Part shown: one piece after another, positions 12,192 through 24,161 of the stretch
Position numbering within the stretch: position 1 is the first letter of the stretch
Layout of the letters: the number at the start of each line of letters is the position of its first letter
Assembly (NCBI GenBank): GCA_026874595.1
Contig: CM049307.1
Span: forward strand, 60,578,870-60,642,869
Direction: 5' to 3'
DNA length: 64,000 nucleotides
Source: Sipunculus nudus
Lineage: Eukaryota; Annelida; Sipuncula; Golfingiida; Sipunculidae
The notes under the pieces: model-generated
Told to the model about the DNA's origin: nothing
Databases searched by the model: none
The model's input: the letters and a program-made list of their open reading frames with translations, nothing else
Program-made: the position numbers and the translations under genes

Positions 12192-13038
12192 GGCTCGTAT
12201 GGTTCATATACTGTTTGACGTGTTATAGAAAGAAGGGCTGCACTACAACAACACAGAGGTGTAACTGCTTTTATTGCGTAATCTGAAAAAAACGCAACAT
12301 AACCCACTGACTGACTGCTGCCAAGTTACAAAACATATTTATACATATTTTACAGAATAAATACAGCATTCGGCATGAATGTTAGTTGCCCATCACGAAT
12401 ATTAATTCCAAGTCAAAATATTATATACATCTGATATATACAAAACGTCACCTAAGTCAGCACTAATATTAGTTGCTGACTACGAATATCAATTGCTGAC
12501 CATTATACCACTAATAACTGTCCTTTGATTATCTTACTCTCAGCATATATACTCAATACACCAATCATACGAGAGCACAGGACAAAACATTATCCAACAC
12601 CAAAACTAAAGGACTGTCATACTATAATAGAATATAATCGTACCAATGTAAATATACGACAGTTGTAATAATTTACGTTACAGGAGATACTGCACCACAC
12701 TGCTTCTAGTAAAAATTCAATGTACGGACAATATAAACAAATACCTGAAAAAAAGGCAACATAACACACTGACATACTGCTGCCAAGTCCCGTTGGTTAA
12801 TCATTTTTGCGGCAAGACCAGTCATATACTATTGTTATTTAAATTAGAAATATAAACAAATATACAGGACACTTTGTGAAACAACTGCAATTATGTTTAA
12901 TCATTGCTGAATCAAAAAAAACAAATATCTAGGTACATAGAAGTAATAATGTTTCAGATTAACGAAGCAAAAAACAGCGCCTACAGCTGAACATGGGGCC
13001 CCTTATGTATCAACTTGGGCCAATATTACAAGTGATAC

Positions 13039-13107
13039 AAAGTGTTACAACGGGACTAGTATTATCCAGTTACAGTGTTACAACGGGACTAATATTATCA
13101 AGTTACA
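13039..13107. repeat. Short tandem duplication
   Basis: GTGTTACAACGGGACTARTA followed by TTATCMAGTTACAG occurs twice in direct succession, with two differences. Confidence 0.8.
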
Positions 13108-16100
13108 GATTATTTGTCCCGAACTTTAATATTACCTACTGAAAAACCCATGTTGTGACAATCCCATATATCACATGAATTGTGATGGTGATAATATCGA
13201 GCACAACCTGTCACGTGAACAGTATCGAAATAGTGACTAATATCAGTCATACCCTGTCACATATAGGGTATATAGATCCAAGGATTGGCAAGTACGTTAG
13301 CAGAGTAAAGAATATAAGGCCAAAGTATACAATAAGGATCAATTGTTCCTGCTTGAGTTATCGACCGCCAATACCAATCGGTGTTATAGAAACATAACAC
13401 CTTAACATTGTGTGACGTGAACGGTTATTTGGCTAATGTATAATTCAGAATTGTCACGTGTTGTACCCTAAAGTTGTACCCTATGTAGTGTTAGAGACGG
13501 ACGTTGTCATGACAACATCATTACTCATGTATTCAGCAGGACCAGATTAAATTTCATCTTGGACGCTTGAAAAGAAACTGCAAAGAGATTTCCTTTACAA
13601 CAGAATCAAAGTACATCAGAAACATACAAGACACATATTAATATACATTTGAACATTTAAAACTGCGCAATCGCTATGCGTTTCATTCCTTTTAGGGTAC
13701 ATAATCATTTGCATTTCATCAAGTGTTATTTACCAGTTTAAGTTTCATTTTGGCTGAATGCAAAATTCCCCCCGTAAACCATCGCAGCACATCGACGTAC
13801 TATCTTGAATTCACCAGTTTTATACGTTGTTGTGGTTCTTCGTGTGACTAAACGCAGTCCACGTGTGTCTGTTTATCATAACAAGTCTGAGTGATCTGAG
13901 GTCCAATTTTACGCATGCGTAATAACTGCCAAACAAGCCGAAGAAACAGGAAAGAAGGAACACGACGACATAGCGGTTTCAAACTTGACACATTCTTGTA
14001 TTCTTTTGTGACGAGGTGGTGTGTGCGACATGTTTATTTTTAGTGCCACTGATTGCGCCCGATGCGAGCTTATTTTCACTCACGTACATTCGTGATTTTA
14101 GAACGTACATATCGTCATATTCTATAGAGAACACATAAAGTTGCATGTATATTTAACATACCTATAGGTAGGCCTATGGCTATAGCATGCGAATAAGCTC
14201 CCTTAAATAGACATGTCCCCCTACCCCTTCCTCGGTGATATAATGCTTATCGGCAAAGCGTATCTTAATAATAAGTACGGGTAATATTTTGCAAAAAAAA
14301 CATAATGTCTTGTGGACAAAGAGACTAAATTCATTACAGTTCTCATTATCGCTCAGTTGATTCGATGTTGATGCTGGACACGTCTGACTGGAGTGTTTCA
14401 GATTAATGAAACAGGATGTAAATCGGAATTGGACATCAGAACCTTTCAACATTTTGTAAGTTAAACGCCCCTCATGATAATTGGTTAATACAATTATCCA
14501 TTTTATGCTCATTTAACGATCATTAAATCACACAAATTTACATCTCTCTTGCTTTTTACCTTAATTTTTACAGATAAAACAAATGATTCAATGAACATTG
14601 TATGATTACTATCAGCAGTTAAAATTAAGCAGGCTTGAACTACTAAAATGGTCCGCGTCTGTGTAGCCGTCACGCCCTTAATCCGCTTGATTGCTCTAAA
14701 AGTTAGTAAAACTCCTGCTGATTTCGCGATTCAGTTTTATTAAAAATGTCAGTGGATTCGTGCCATTAAAAACATTTTCTGAGTTAGACCTTTTTACCGG
14801 CCACAGTTGTGCTTCTCCTTTAAATCTGGATAACTCAGTAAATAAGAAGCTGAAGTCTCCAAATTATATATGCAGACCCCTTAGAGCAATGGGGATTAAC
14901 TGAAAACTATATAGAGCATGACTGTTTTCAAAATAATTTATGTATTTGAATTTTTTTTATCACTAAATTCAGTCTTTTCACAATACCATACATTGTGCAG
15001 AAACTGCTTTTTTTCTTTTTTTTTGTCTTGCGAGCTTCTGCAAAGAATAATACTATGTCAGATAGACACAATCATTACATGACTGTCACTTGATGAGAAT
15101 TCACCAAGAGAGGACATCTCCTTTGGTTGTTTCTCCTATGTGAGGTAGAATGGTATTTTCTAGTTTTTACTGAAGTAGTATAGAAATGTCACCTATATTA
15201 TTCGTGTACATTGGTCGCATCTATCCTGCAGCAATATAAGCACAATTGCTGCAGCACTTTAAAGGCTCGGTACGTTGACCTTTTTAATATCAATCAAGTC
15301 CCGTTCAGGATATTCATAAATTATATCACGGATTATTATAATATTTTGAATGTCTACTCTTCTTGTGTAGTTACATTCATTAGACAAGACACTGTTGGAT
15401 CATGAACTATCCTATTTAAGACAATTTCAAGGCAAAGCATGTCACAGAAAAAAATCACTTATTTGAGTTATGCATTGGGCGGTGGACTTTTCGTGCTTCT
15501 GTGCCCTTGTATTAGAAAAAAAACTATATCTATGCCAGCAGCACAAATTTTCGTATAACGATATAATTGCATTACCTATTTACATATTTTTCCTGAGAAC
15601 AAGAGCAGCAGCACACTGACATAATCTGTAAAGATTATGCATGTGTAGTTTATATATATAATTTAAATTTATAAATACTAACTATCATGTGCAATAATTG
15701 CCATTATGAGTTATGGAACCACAGGGGAACATCTGCTTCGCTCAGTTGCCCAGTTAGGTCATGTCCGCAGTCATCATATTATCATTGGTACCGTCTATAC
15801 TGTGTAATTCTTTGATACTGTACGTTTTTGCTTTTTCGACACAAATGTGGGTTCATCAACCAGCAAATATGTCAATTGAACACTATTTACTTTTAAGTTT
15901 TGCCTAATACTGTATAATTCAGACTGAAGCACATATATTAGTGGGGATGTATTTTAATATTATTGTCAGATTACACTGGCTTTATCATCTTAAGACATAT
16001 GTTTAAGATATGATAATTCACTTTCCACCCTCTTGTTCTTTGATATGCACATTTTTTAAATATAAGTGGAATATTTTTAAAGATAGTTATTTAATAGAGC

Positions 16101-16435
16101 CATGAATTTATGTAACACAGCTCATGACTGTGACATAACTCATTTATAACACCAACAGACAGGCACTCTTTCTGCTATATCCCATAATAGCAGAACCTAC
16201 TGTTTGTCAGGACTAGGAAGTCTAATATACAAGACGTTTCAGACTTGTTATATTTTTCTTGTTTCCAAGTATTTTGTATGTTTGTTTCTATATCAATTGA
16301 AATATGTATTTAAATCTTCAGAAGAGACAACCAGTATATTCATGTATGTATTTCATGTTATATGTGACATGTATAAGATAAAAAGTATGAAACTCAATAT
16401 CTTATTAAATGCAGGGAGTAACAAACTAAAGATAA

Positions 16436-16546
16436 TTACAAGTAATTGTGACTGACATATGTAATATAGCTTCAATGAATGTAAGAGGTATGGGTAGTCA
16501 TGCAAAAAGAAGAGAAATATTCTATTGGTTGAATGGGGAAAAAATT
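16436..16546 (+). pseudogene. L1-like LINE, N-terminal part of the endonuclease domain (cut off by an insertion)
   Basis: The frame after the stop at 16,433-16,435 reads DICNIASMNVRGMGSHAKRR and then EIFYWLNGEKI. This is the conserved start of an APE-type endonuclease of non-LTR retrotransposons (asparagine in a S-x-N-V-R-G motif, then K-R-R and W-L). The frame breaks off at 16,546. The expected continuation (KFDIILLQETH) appears 7.6 kb downstream at about 24,166 in the same orientation. This piece is therefore the 5' half of the LINE whose 3' half is annotated at 24,162-28,235. The element's own 5' end cannot be placed. Confidence 0.8.
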
Positions 16547-16567
16547 GGGACTACCTCCATTTCCCCA
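16547..16567 (+). repeat. Left terminal inverted repeat
   Basis: A 21-bp terminus that pairs with 24,141-24,161 at 20/21 positions. The single difference is at the fifth base (C here, T in the inverted right copy). Confidence 0.8.
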
Positions 16568-16660
16568 ACCCTCTACATACAGGGCCCCTTTCCCTGTCGA
16601 AAGATATAGGGGCGGTGGTCGGGGTTAGGGATGGTTCACCGGACAACGGCCAGCCATAGT

Positions 16661-19600
16661 CTGACACACACCCTTTATACTTGCTTATAAATTTACTTGA
16701 GACAGTCTGTGCCATGTCTGTGACAATCTTGTGACAGTGACAATCTTGTGACACACACCCCATATACTTGCTTGTAAATTTGCTTGGGAAAGTCTATGCT
16801 ATGCTTGTGTAAATCTTGTGACAATCTTGTGACACACTCCCTTTATACTTGCTTGTGAATTTGCTTGGGAAAGTCAATGCCATGTTTGTGACAATCTTGT
16901 AAAAGTGACAATCTTGTGACACACACCCTTTATACTTGCTTGTAAATTTGCTCAGGAAAGTCTGTGCCATGTTTGCGACAATCTTGTGACAGTGATAATC
17001 TTGTGACACACACCCTTTATACTTGCTTGTAAATTTGATAAGGAAAGTCTTTGCCATGTTTGTGACAATCTTGTGACAGTTACAATCTTGTGACACACAC
17101 CCTTTATACTTGCTTATAAATTTGCTTGGGACAGTCTGTGCCATGTTTGTGACAGTGACAATCTTGTGACACACACCCTTTATACTTGCTTGTAAATTTG
17201 ATTGGGAAAGTCTGTGCCATGTTTGTGACAATCTTGTGACAGTGACAATCTTGTGACTCACACCCTTTATACTTGCTTGTAAATTTGATTGGGAAAGTCT
17301 GTGCCATGTTTGTGACAATATTGTGACAGTGACAATCTTGTGACACATTCCCTTTATACTTGCTTGTAAATTTGCTCGGGAAAGTCTATGCCATGTTTGT
17401 GACAATCTTTTGACAATCTTGTGACACACTCCCTTTATACTTGCTTCTAAATTGTCATGTTAAAGTCTGTGCCATGTTTGTGACAATCTTGTGACAGTGA
17501 CCATCTTGCGACACACACCCTTTATAATTACTTGTAAAATTGCTAAGGAAAGTCTATGCGATGTTTGTGACAATCTTGTGACAGTGACAATCTTGTGACA
17601 CAGACCCTTTATACTTGCTCTTAAATTTGCTTAGGAAAGTCTGTGCCATGTTTGTGACAATCTTGTGACAGTGACAATCTTGTGACACACACCCTTTATA
17701 CTTGCTTGTAAATTTGATTGGGAAAGTCTATGCCATGTTTGTGACAATCTTGTGACACACTCACTTTATAGTTGCTGCTAAATTTGCTTGGGAAAGTCTA
17801 TGCCATGTTTGTGACATGTTTGTGACGGTGACAATCTTGTGACACACACCCTTTATACTTGCTTGTAAATTTGCTTTGGAAAGTCTGTGCCATGTTTGTG
17901 ACAATCTTGTGACAGTGACAATCTTGTGACACACATCCTTTATACTTGCTTGTAAATTTGCTTGGGAAAGTCTATGCCATGTTTGTGACAATCTTGTGAC
18001 AATCTTGTGACACACTCCCTTTATTCTTGCTGGTAAATTTGCTTGGGAAAGTCTACACCATGTTTGTGACAATCTTGTGACAGTGACAATCTTGTGACAC
18101 ACACCGCTTATACTTGCTTGTAAATTTGCTTGGGAAAGTCAATGCCATGTTTGTGACAATCTTGTGACAGTGACAATCTTGTGACACACACCCTTTGTAC
18201 TTGCTTGTAAATTTGCTTCGGAAAGTCTATGCCATGTTTGTGACAATCTTGTGACAGTGACAATCTTGTGACACACACCCTTTATACTTACTTGTGAATT
18301 TGCTTGGGAACGTCTGTGCCATGTTTGCGACATGTTTGTGACCGTGACAATCTTGTGACACACACCCTTTATACTTGCTTATAAATTTGCTTTGGAAAGT
18401 CTGTGCCATGTTTGTGACAATCTTGTGACAGTGACAATCTTGTGACACACACCGTTTATACTTGCTTGTAAATTTGCTTCGGAAAGTCTATGCCATGTTT
18501 GTGACAATCTTGTAACAATCTTGTGACACACTCCCTTTATGCTTGCTGGTAATTTTGCTTGGGAAAGTCTATGCCATGTTTGTGACAATCTTGTGACAGT
18601 GACAATCTTGTGACACACACCGTTTATACTTGCTTGTAAATTTGCTTGGGAAAGTCTATGCCATGTTTGTGAAAATCTTGTGACAGTGACAATCTTGTGA
18701 CACACATATATACTTGCTGGTAAATTTGCTTGGGAAAGTCTATGCCATGTTTGCGACATGTTTGTGACAGTGACAATCTTGTGACACACACCCTTTATAC
18801 TTGCTTGTAAATTTGCTTAGGAAAGTCTGTGCCATGTTTGTGACAATCTTGTGACAGTGACAATCTTGTGACACACACCCTTTATACTTGCTTGTAAATT
18901 TGTTTGGAAAAGTCTATGCCATGTTTGTGACAATCTTGTGACACACTCCCTTTATGCTTGCTGGTAAATTTGCTTGGGAAAGTCAATGCCATGTTTGTGA
19001 CAACCTTGTGACAGTTACAATCTTGTGACACACACCGTTTATACTTGCTTGAAAATTTGCTTGGGAAAGTCTATGCCATGTTTGTGACAATCTTGTGACA
19101 CACTCCCTTTATGCTTGCTGGTAAATTTGCTTGGGAAAGTCTATGCGATGTTTGTGACAATCTTGTGACAGTGACAATCTTGTGACACACACCCTTTACA
19201 CTTGCTTGTAAATTTGCTTGGGAAAGTCTATGCAATGTTTGTGACAATCTTGTGACAGTGACAATCTTGTGACACACACCCTTTATACTTGCTTGTGAAT
19301 TTGCTTGGGAACGTCTGTGCCATGTTTGCGACATGTTTGTGACAGTGACAATCTTGTGACACACACCCTTTATACTTGCTTGTAAATTTGCTTGGGAAAG
19401 TCTATGCCATGTTTGTGACAATCTTGTGACAATCTTGTGACACACTCCCTTTATGCTTGCTGGTAATTTTGCTTGGGAAAGTCTATGCCATGTTTGTGAC
19501 AATCTTGTGACAGTGACAATCTTGTGACACACCGTTTATACTTGCTTGTAAATTTGCTTGGGAAAGTCTATGCCATGTTTGTGAAAATCTTGTGACAGTG

Positions 19601-22600
19601 ACAATCTTGTGACACACATATATACTTGCTTGTAAATTTGCTTGGGAAAGTCTATGCCATGTTTGTGACAATATTATGACAGTGTAAATCTTGTGACACA
19701 CACCCTTTATACTTGCTTGTAAATTTGCTTGAGAAAGTCTGTGCCATGTTTGCGACGTTTGTGACGGTGACAATCTTGTGACACACACCCTTTATACTTG
19801 CTTGTAAATTTGCTTAGGAAAGTCTGTGCCATGTTTGTGACAATCTTGTGACAGTGACAATCTTGTAACACACACCCTTTATACTTGCTTGTAAATTTGT
19901 TTGGAAAAGTCTATGCCATGTTTGTGACAATCTTGTGACAATCTTGTGACAAACTCCCTTTATGCTTGCTGGTAAATTTGCTTTGGAAAGTCAATGCCAT
20001 GTTTGTGATAATCTTGTGACAGTGACAATCTTGTGACAGTGACAATCTTGTGACACACACCCTTTATACTTGCGTGTAAATTTGTTTGGGTAAGTCTATG
20101 CCATGTTTGTGACAATCTTGTGACACACTCCCTTTATGCTTGCTGGTAATTTTGCTTGGGAAAGTCTATGCCATGTTTGTGACAATCTTGTGACAGTGAC
20201 AATCTTGTGACACACACCCTTTATACTTGCTTGTAAATTTGCTTGGGAAAGTCTATGCCATGTTTGTGAAAATCTTGTGACAGTGACAATCTTGTGACAC
20301 ACATATATACTTGCTGGTAAATTTGCTTGGGAAAGTCTATGCCATGTTTGCGACATGTTTGTGACAGTGACAATCTTGTGACACACACCCTTTATACTTG
20401 CTTGTAAATTTGCTTGGGAAAGTCTATGCCATGTTTGTGACAATATTATGACAGTGTAAATCTTGTGACACACACCCTTTATACTTGCTTGTAAATTAGC
20501 TTGAGAAAGTCTGTGCCATGTTTGCGACATGTTTGTGACGGTGACAATCTTGTGACACACACCCTTTATACTTGCTTGTAAATTTGCTTAGGAAAGTCTG
20601 TGCCATGTTTGTGACAATCTTGTGACAGTGACAATCTTGTGACACACACCCTTTATACTTGCTTGTAAATTTGTTTGGAAAAGTCTATGCCATGTTTGTG
20701 ACAATCTTGTGACAATCTTGTGACACACTCCCTTTATGCTTGCTGGTAAATTTGCTTTGGAAAGTCAATGCCATGTTTGTGATAATCTTGTGACAGTGAC
20801 AATCTTGTGACAGTGACAATCTTGTGACACACACCCCCTATACTTGCATGTAAATTTGTTTGGGAAAGTCTATGCCATGTTTGTGACAATCTTGTGACAC
20901 ACACCCTTTATGCTTGCTGGTAAATTTGCTTGGGAAAGTCTATGCCATGTTTGTGACAATCTTGTGACAGTGACAATCTTGTGACACACACCCTTTATAC
21001 TTACTTGTGAATTTGCTTGGGAACGTCTGTGCCATGTTTGCGACATGTTTGTGACCGTGACAATCTTGTGACACACACCCTTTATACTTGCTTATAAATT
21101 TGCTTTGGAAAGTCTGTGCCATGTTTGTGACAATCTTGTGACAGTGACAATCTTGTGACACACACCGTTTATACTTGCTTGTAAATTTGCTTCGGAAAGT
21201 CTATGCCATGTTTGTGACAATCTTGTAACAATCTTGTGACACACTCCCTTTATGCTTGCTTGTAAATTTGCTTGGGAAAGTCTATGCCATGTTTGTGACA
21301 ATCTTGTGACAGTGACAATCTTGTGACACACACCGTTCATACTTGCTTGTAAATTTGCTTGGGAAAGTCTATGCCATGTTTGTGAAAATCTTGTGACAGT
21401 GACAATCTTGTGACACACATATATACTTGCTGGTAAATTTGCTTGGGAAAGTCTATGCCATGTTTGCGACATGTTTATGACAGTGACAATCTTGTGACAC
21501 ACACCCTTTATACTTGCTTGTAAATTTGCTTAGGAAAGTCTGTGCCATGTTTGTGACAATCTTGTGACAGTGACAATCTTGTGACACACACCCTTTATAC
21601 TTGCTTGTAAATTTGTTTGGAAAAGTCTATGCCATGTTTGTGACAATCTTGTGACACACTCCCTTTATGCTTGCTGGTAAATTTGCTTGGAAAGTCAATG
21701 CCATGTTTGTGACAATCTTGTGACAGTTACAATCTTGTGACACACACCGTTTATACTTGCTTGTAAATTTGCTTGGGAAAGTCTATGCCATGTTTGTGAC
21801 AATCTTGTGACACACTCCCTTTATGCTTGCTGGTAAATTTGCTTGGGAAAGTCTATGCGATGTTTGTGACAATCTTGTGACAGTGACAATCTTGTGACAC
21901 ACACCTTTTATACTTGCTTGTAAATTTGCTTGGGAAAGTCTATGCCATGTTTGTGACAATCTTGTGACAGTGACAATCTTGTGACACACACCCTTTATAC
22001 TTGCTTGTGAATTTGCTTGGGAACGTCTGTGCCATGTTTGCGACATGTTTGTGACAGTGACAATCTTGTGACACACACCCTTTATACTTGCTTGTAAATT
22101 TGCTTGGGAAAGTCTATGCCATGTTTGTGACAATCTTGTGACACACTCCCTTTATGCTTGCTGGTAATTTTGCTTGGGAAAGTCTATGCCATGTTTGTGA
22201 CAATCTTGTGACAGTGACAATCTTGTGACACACACCCTTTATACTTGCTTGTAAATTTGCTTGGGAAAGTCTATGCCATGTTTGTGAAAATCTTGTGACA
22301 GTGACAATCTTGTGACACACATATATACTTGCTTGTAAATTTGCTTGGGAAAGTCTATGCCATGTTTGTGACAATATTATGACAGTGTAAATCTTGTGAC
22401 ACACACCCTTTATACTTGCTTGTAAATTTGCTTGAGAAAGTCTGTGCCATGTTTGCGACATGTTTGTGACGGTGACAATCTTGTGACACACACCCTTTAT
22501 ACTTGCTTGTAAATTTGCTTAGGAAAGTCTGTGCCATGTTTGTGACAATCTTGTGACAGTGACAATCTTGTGACACACACCCTTTATACTTGCTTGTAAA

Positions 22601-22813
22601 TTTGTTTGGAAAAGTCTATGCCATGTTTGTGACAATCTTGTGACAATCTTGTGACACACTCCCTTTATGCTTGCTGGTAAATTTGCTTTGGAAAGTCAAT
22701 GCCATGTTTGTGATAATCTTGTGACAGTGACAATCTTGTGACAGTGACAATCTTGTGACACACACCCTTTATACTTGCGTGTAAATTTGCTTAGGAAAGT
22801 CTGTGCCATGTTT
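16661..22813 (-). repeat. 87-bp satellite array, main block
   Basis: Head-to-tail monomers, typically 87 bp (for example the CCC of ACACACCC at 18,191 and 18,278). Conserved blocks on the plus strand are TTTATACTTGCTTGTAAATT, GGGAAAGTCTATGCCATGTT and TGTGACAATCTTGTGAC. Variants of 81 bp (loss of ACAGTG), 84 bp (CACATATATAC) and 70 bp (17-bp loss, with CACACTCCC) are interspersed. Read on the minus strand, the 87-bp unit is 29 codons (GVCHKIVTVTRLSQTWHRLS and so on) without stops, and a second frame (GCVSQDCHCHKIVTNMAQTF and so on) is also open. The 70-bp variants shift the frame and end these open stretches. The open frames follow from repeat length and lack a start context or non-repeat sequence, so they are not called as genes. 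Confidence 0.95.
18220..22800. repeat. Higher-order duplication in the satellite, offset about 2.71 kb
   Basis: Rare variants recur at a constant offset. TTGTAACAATC is at 18,510 and 21,223 (2,713 bp apart). The 70-bp variant runs near 19,085 and 21,795 are about 2.71 kb apart. The GATAATCTTG variant at 20,007 reappears at 22,712 (2,705 bp) and also at 20,781 (774 bp). This indicates segmental duplication of many monomers at once. Confidence 0.75.
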
Positions 22814-23235
22814 GCCACAAGATTTTCACAAACATGGCATAGACTTTCCCAAGCAAATTTACAAGCAAGTATAAACGGTGTGTCACAAGATTGTCACTGT
22901 CACAAGATTGTCACAAACATGGCATAGACTTTCCCAAGCAAAATTACCAGCAAGCATAAAGGGAGTGTGTCACAAGATTGTCACAAGATTGTCACAAACA
23001 TGGCATAGACTTTCCCAAGCAAATTTACAAGCAAGTATAAAGGGTGTGTGTCACAAGATTGTCACTGTCACAAACATGTCGCAAACATGGCTCAAACTTT
23101 CCCAAGCAAATTAACAAGCAAATATAAAGGGTGTGTGTCACAAGATTGTCACTGTCACAAGATTGTCACAAACATGGCACAGACTTTCCCAAGCAAATTT
23201 ACAAGCAAGTATAAAAGGTGTGTGTCACAAGATTG
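22814..23235 (+). repeat. 87-bp satellite, inverted block
   Basis: At about 22,814 the sequence passes from GTGCCATGTTTG to CACAAGATTTTCACAAACAT and all following monomers are the reverse complement of the main block. Here the open 29-codon frame lies on the plus strand. Confidence 0.9.
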
Positions 23236-23320
23236 CTTGTAAATTTGCTTGGGACAGTCTATGCCATGTTTGTGACAATCTTGTGACAGTGACAATCTTG
23301 TGACACACACCATATACTTA
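23236..23320 (-). repeat. 87-bp satellite, single re-inverted unit
   Basis: CTTGTAAATTTGCTTGGGAC begins one unit in the orientation of the main block, abutting inverted units on both sides (junctions near 23,235 and 23,320). Confidence 0.85.
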
Positions 23321-23955
23321 GACTTTCCCAAGCAAATTTACAAGCAAATATAAACGGTGTGTGTCACAAGATTGTCACTGTCACAAGATTGTCACAAACA
23401 TGGCATAGACTTTCCCAAGCAAAATTACCAGCAAGCATAAAGGGAGTGTGTCACAAGATTGTCACAAGATTGTCACAAACATGGCATAGACTTTCCCAAG
23501 CAAATTTACAAGCAAGTATAAAGGGTGTGTGTCACAAGATTGTCACTGTCACAACATTGTCACAAACACTGCACAGACTGTCCCAAGCAAATTTAGAAGC
23601 AAGCATAAAGGGTGTGTGTCACAAGAATGTCACTGTCACAAACATGTCGCAAACATGGCACAGACTTTCCCAAGCGAATTCATAAGCAAGTATTAAAGGC
23701 GTGTGTCACAAGATTGTCACAAACATGGCATAGACTCTCCCAAGCAAATTTACAAGCAAGTATGAAGGGTGTGTGTCACAAGATTGTCACTGTGGCAAGA
23801 TTGTCACAAACATGGCACAGACTGTCCCAAGCAAATTTACAAGCAAGTATAAAGGGAGTGTGTCACAAGATTGTCACTGTCACAAGATTGTCACAAACAT
23901 TGCACAGACTGTCCCAAGCACAATATTGTCACTGTCACATACAAAGCACAGACTT
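23321..23955 (+). repeat. 87-bp satellite, final inverted block
   Basis: Plus-oriented units continue to about 23,955, where the last partial unit (CACAATATTGTCACTGTCAC) decays into unique sequence. Units here are more divergent from one another than in the main block. Confidence 0.9.
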
Positions 23956-24140
23956 ACATGTCCAGCTTCTGTGGTTTGGGCGTCTTGCACTGACACTGCT
24001 ATGGCACAGACTGGTAGTAAGGCCATGTGTGTAGAGGGTTTATTTGGTCAGATCTTGTGTCTGCAGTCCTCCATTCCCCCAACCCTCTACATTTGTCACA
24101 TGATATATAAAGAAGAAAACTACAACAAATATGGTGGATA
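23956..24140. other. Right unique arm of the TIR element, with repeated terminus-like motifs
   Basis: At 24,068-24,092 the string CCTCCATTCCCCCAACCCTC plus TACAT repeats, in direct orientation, the sequence just inside the left terminus (16,554-16,578). At 24,029-24,040 GTGTAGAGGGTT is an inverted piece of the same motif. With the true right TIR at 24,141-24,161 this gives a possible terminal hairpin (CCTCCATT-CCCC against GGGGAAATGGAGG). Confidence 0.7.
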
Positions 24141-24161
24141 TGGGGAAATGGAGGTAATCCC
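24141..24161 (-). repeat. Right terminal inverted repeat
   Basis: Inverted partner of 16,547-16,567 (20/21 identical). It is followed immediately by the A-run and TTTGATATC of the resumed LINE endonuclease. Confidence 0.8.

Larger units (their letters stand above)
11691..16435. other. Non-coding stretch upstream of the LINE fragment
   Basis: No gene is recognised. The block TCTGAAAAAAACGCAACATA with ACTGCTGCCAAGT at 12,283-12,327 recurs, diverged, at 12,746-12,790. Part of the right side (perhaps from about 15.7 kb) could be the 5' untranslated or ORF1 region of the LINE, but I cannot recognise an ORF1. Confidence 0.45.
16547..24161. mobile_element. TIR-bounded element carrying a satellite array, inserted in the LINE endonuclease domain
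   Basis: The left terminus at 16,547 and the right terminus at 24,161 (read inward on the minus strand) are 21-bp inverted repeats with one mismatch: GGGAYTACCTCCATTTCCCC plus A. The left flank ends AAAAAATT and the right flank begins AAAAAAATT, a plausible 8-9 bp target duplication within an A-run of the LINE. LINE endonuclease sequence stops at one side and resumes at the other, which independently fixes both ends. Between the termini and the satellite are short unique arms (about 16,579-16,660 and 23,956-24,140). No transposase is encoded, so the element is non-autonomous. A TIR beginning GGG with a 9-bp duplication would suit a Mutator-like element; 8 bp would suit other DDE families. Superfamily assignment is inference. 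Confidence 0.75.

Noticed and set aside
16204-16455. 83-codon frame as LINE ORF1
   Set aside because: No coiled coil, RRM or zinc-knuckle features; AT-rich composition suggests chance.
16794-22491. Open frames of 60-211 codons on the minus strand across the array
   Set aside because: They are products of a satellite whose unit is a multiple of three. Two frames are open at once and nothing outside the repeat is included.
16661-23955. CRISPR-like array
   Set aside because: The units are contiguous 87-bp tandem monomers with no unique spacers, in an animal genome.
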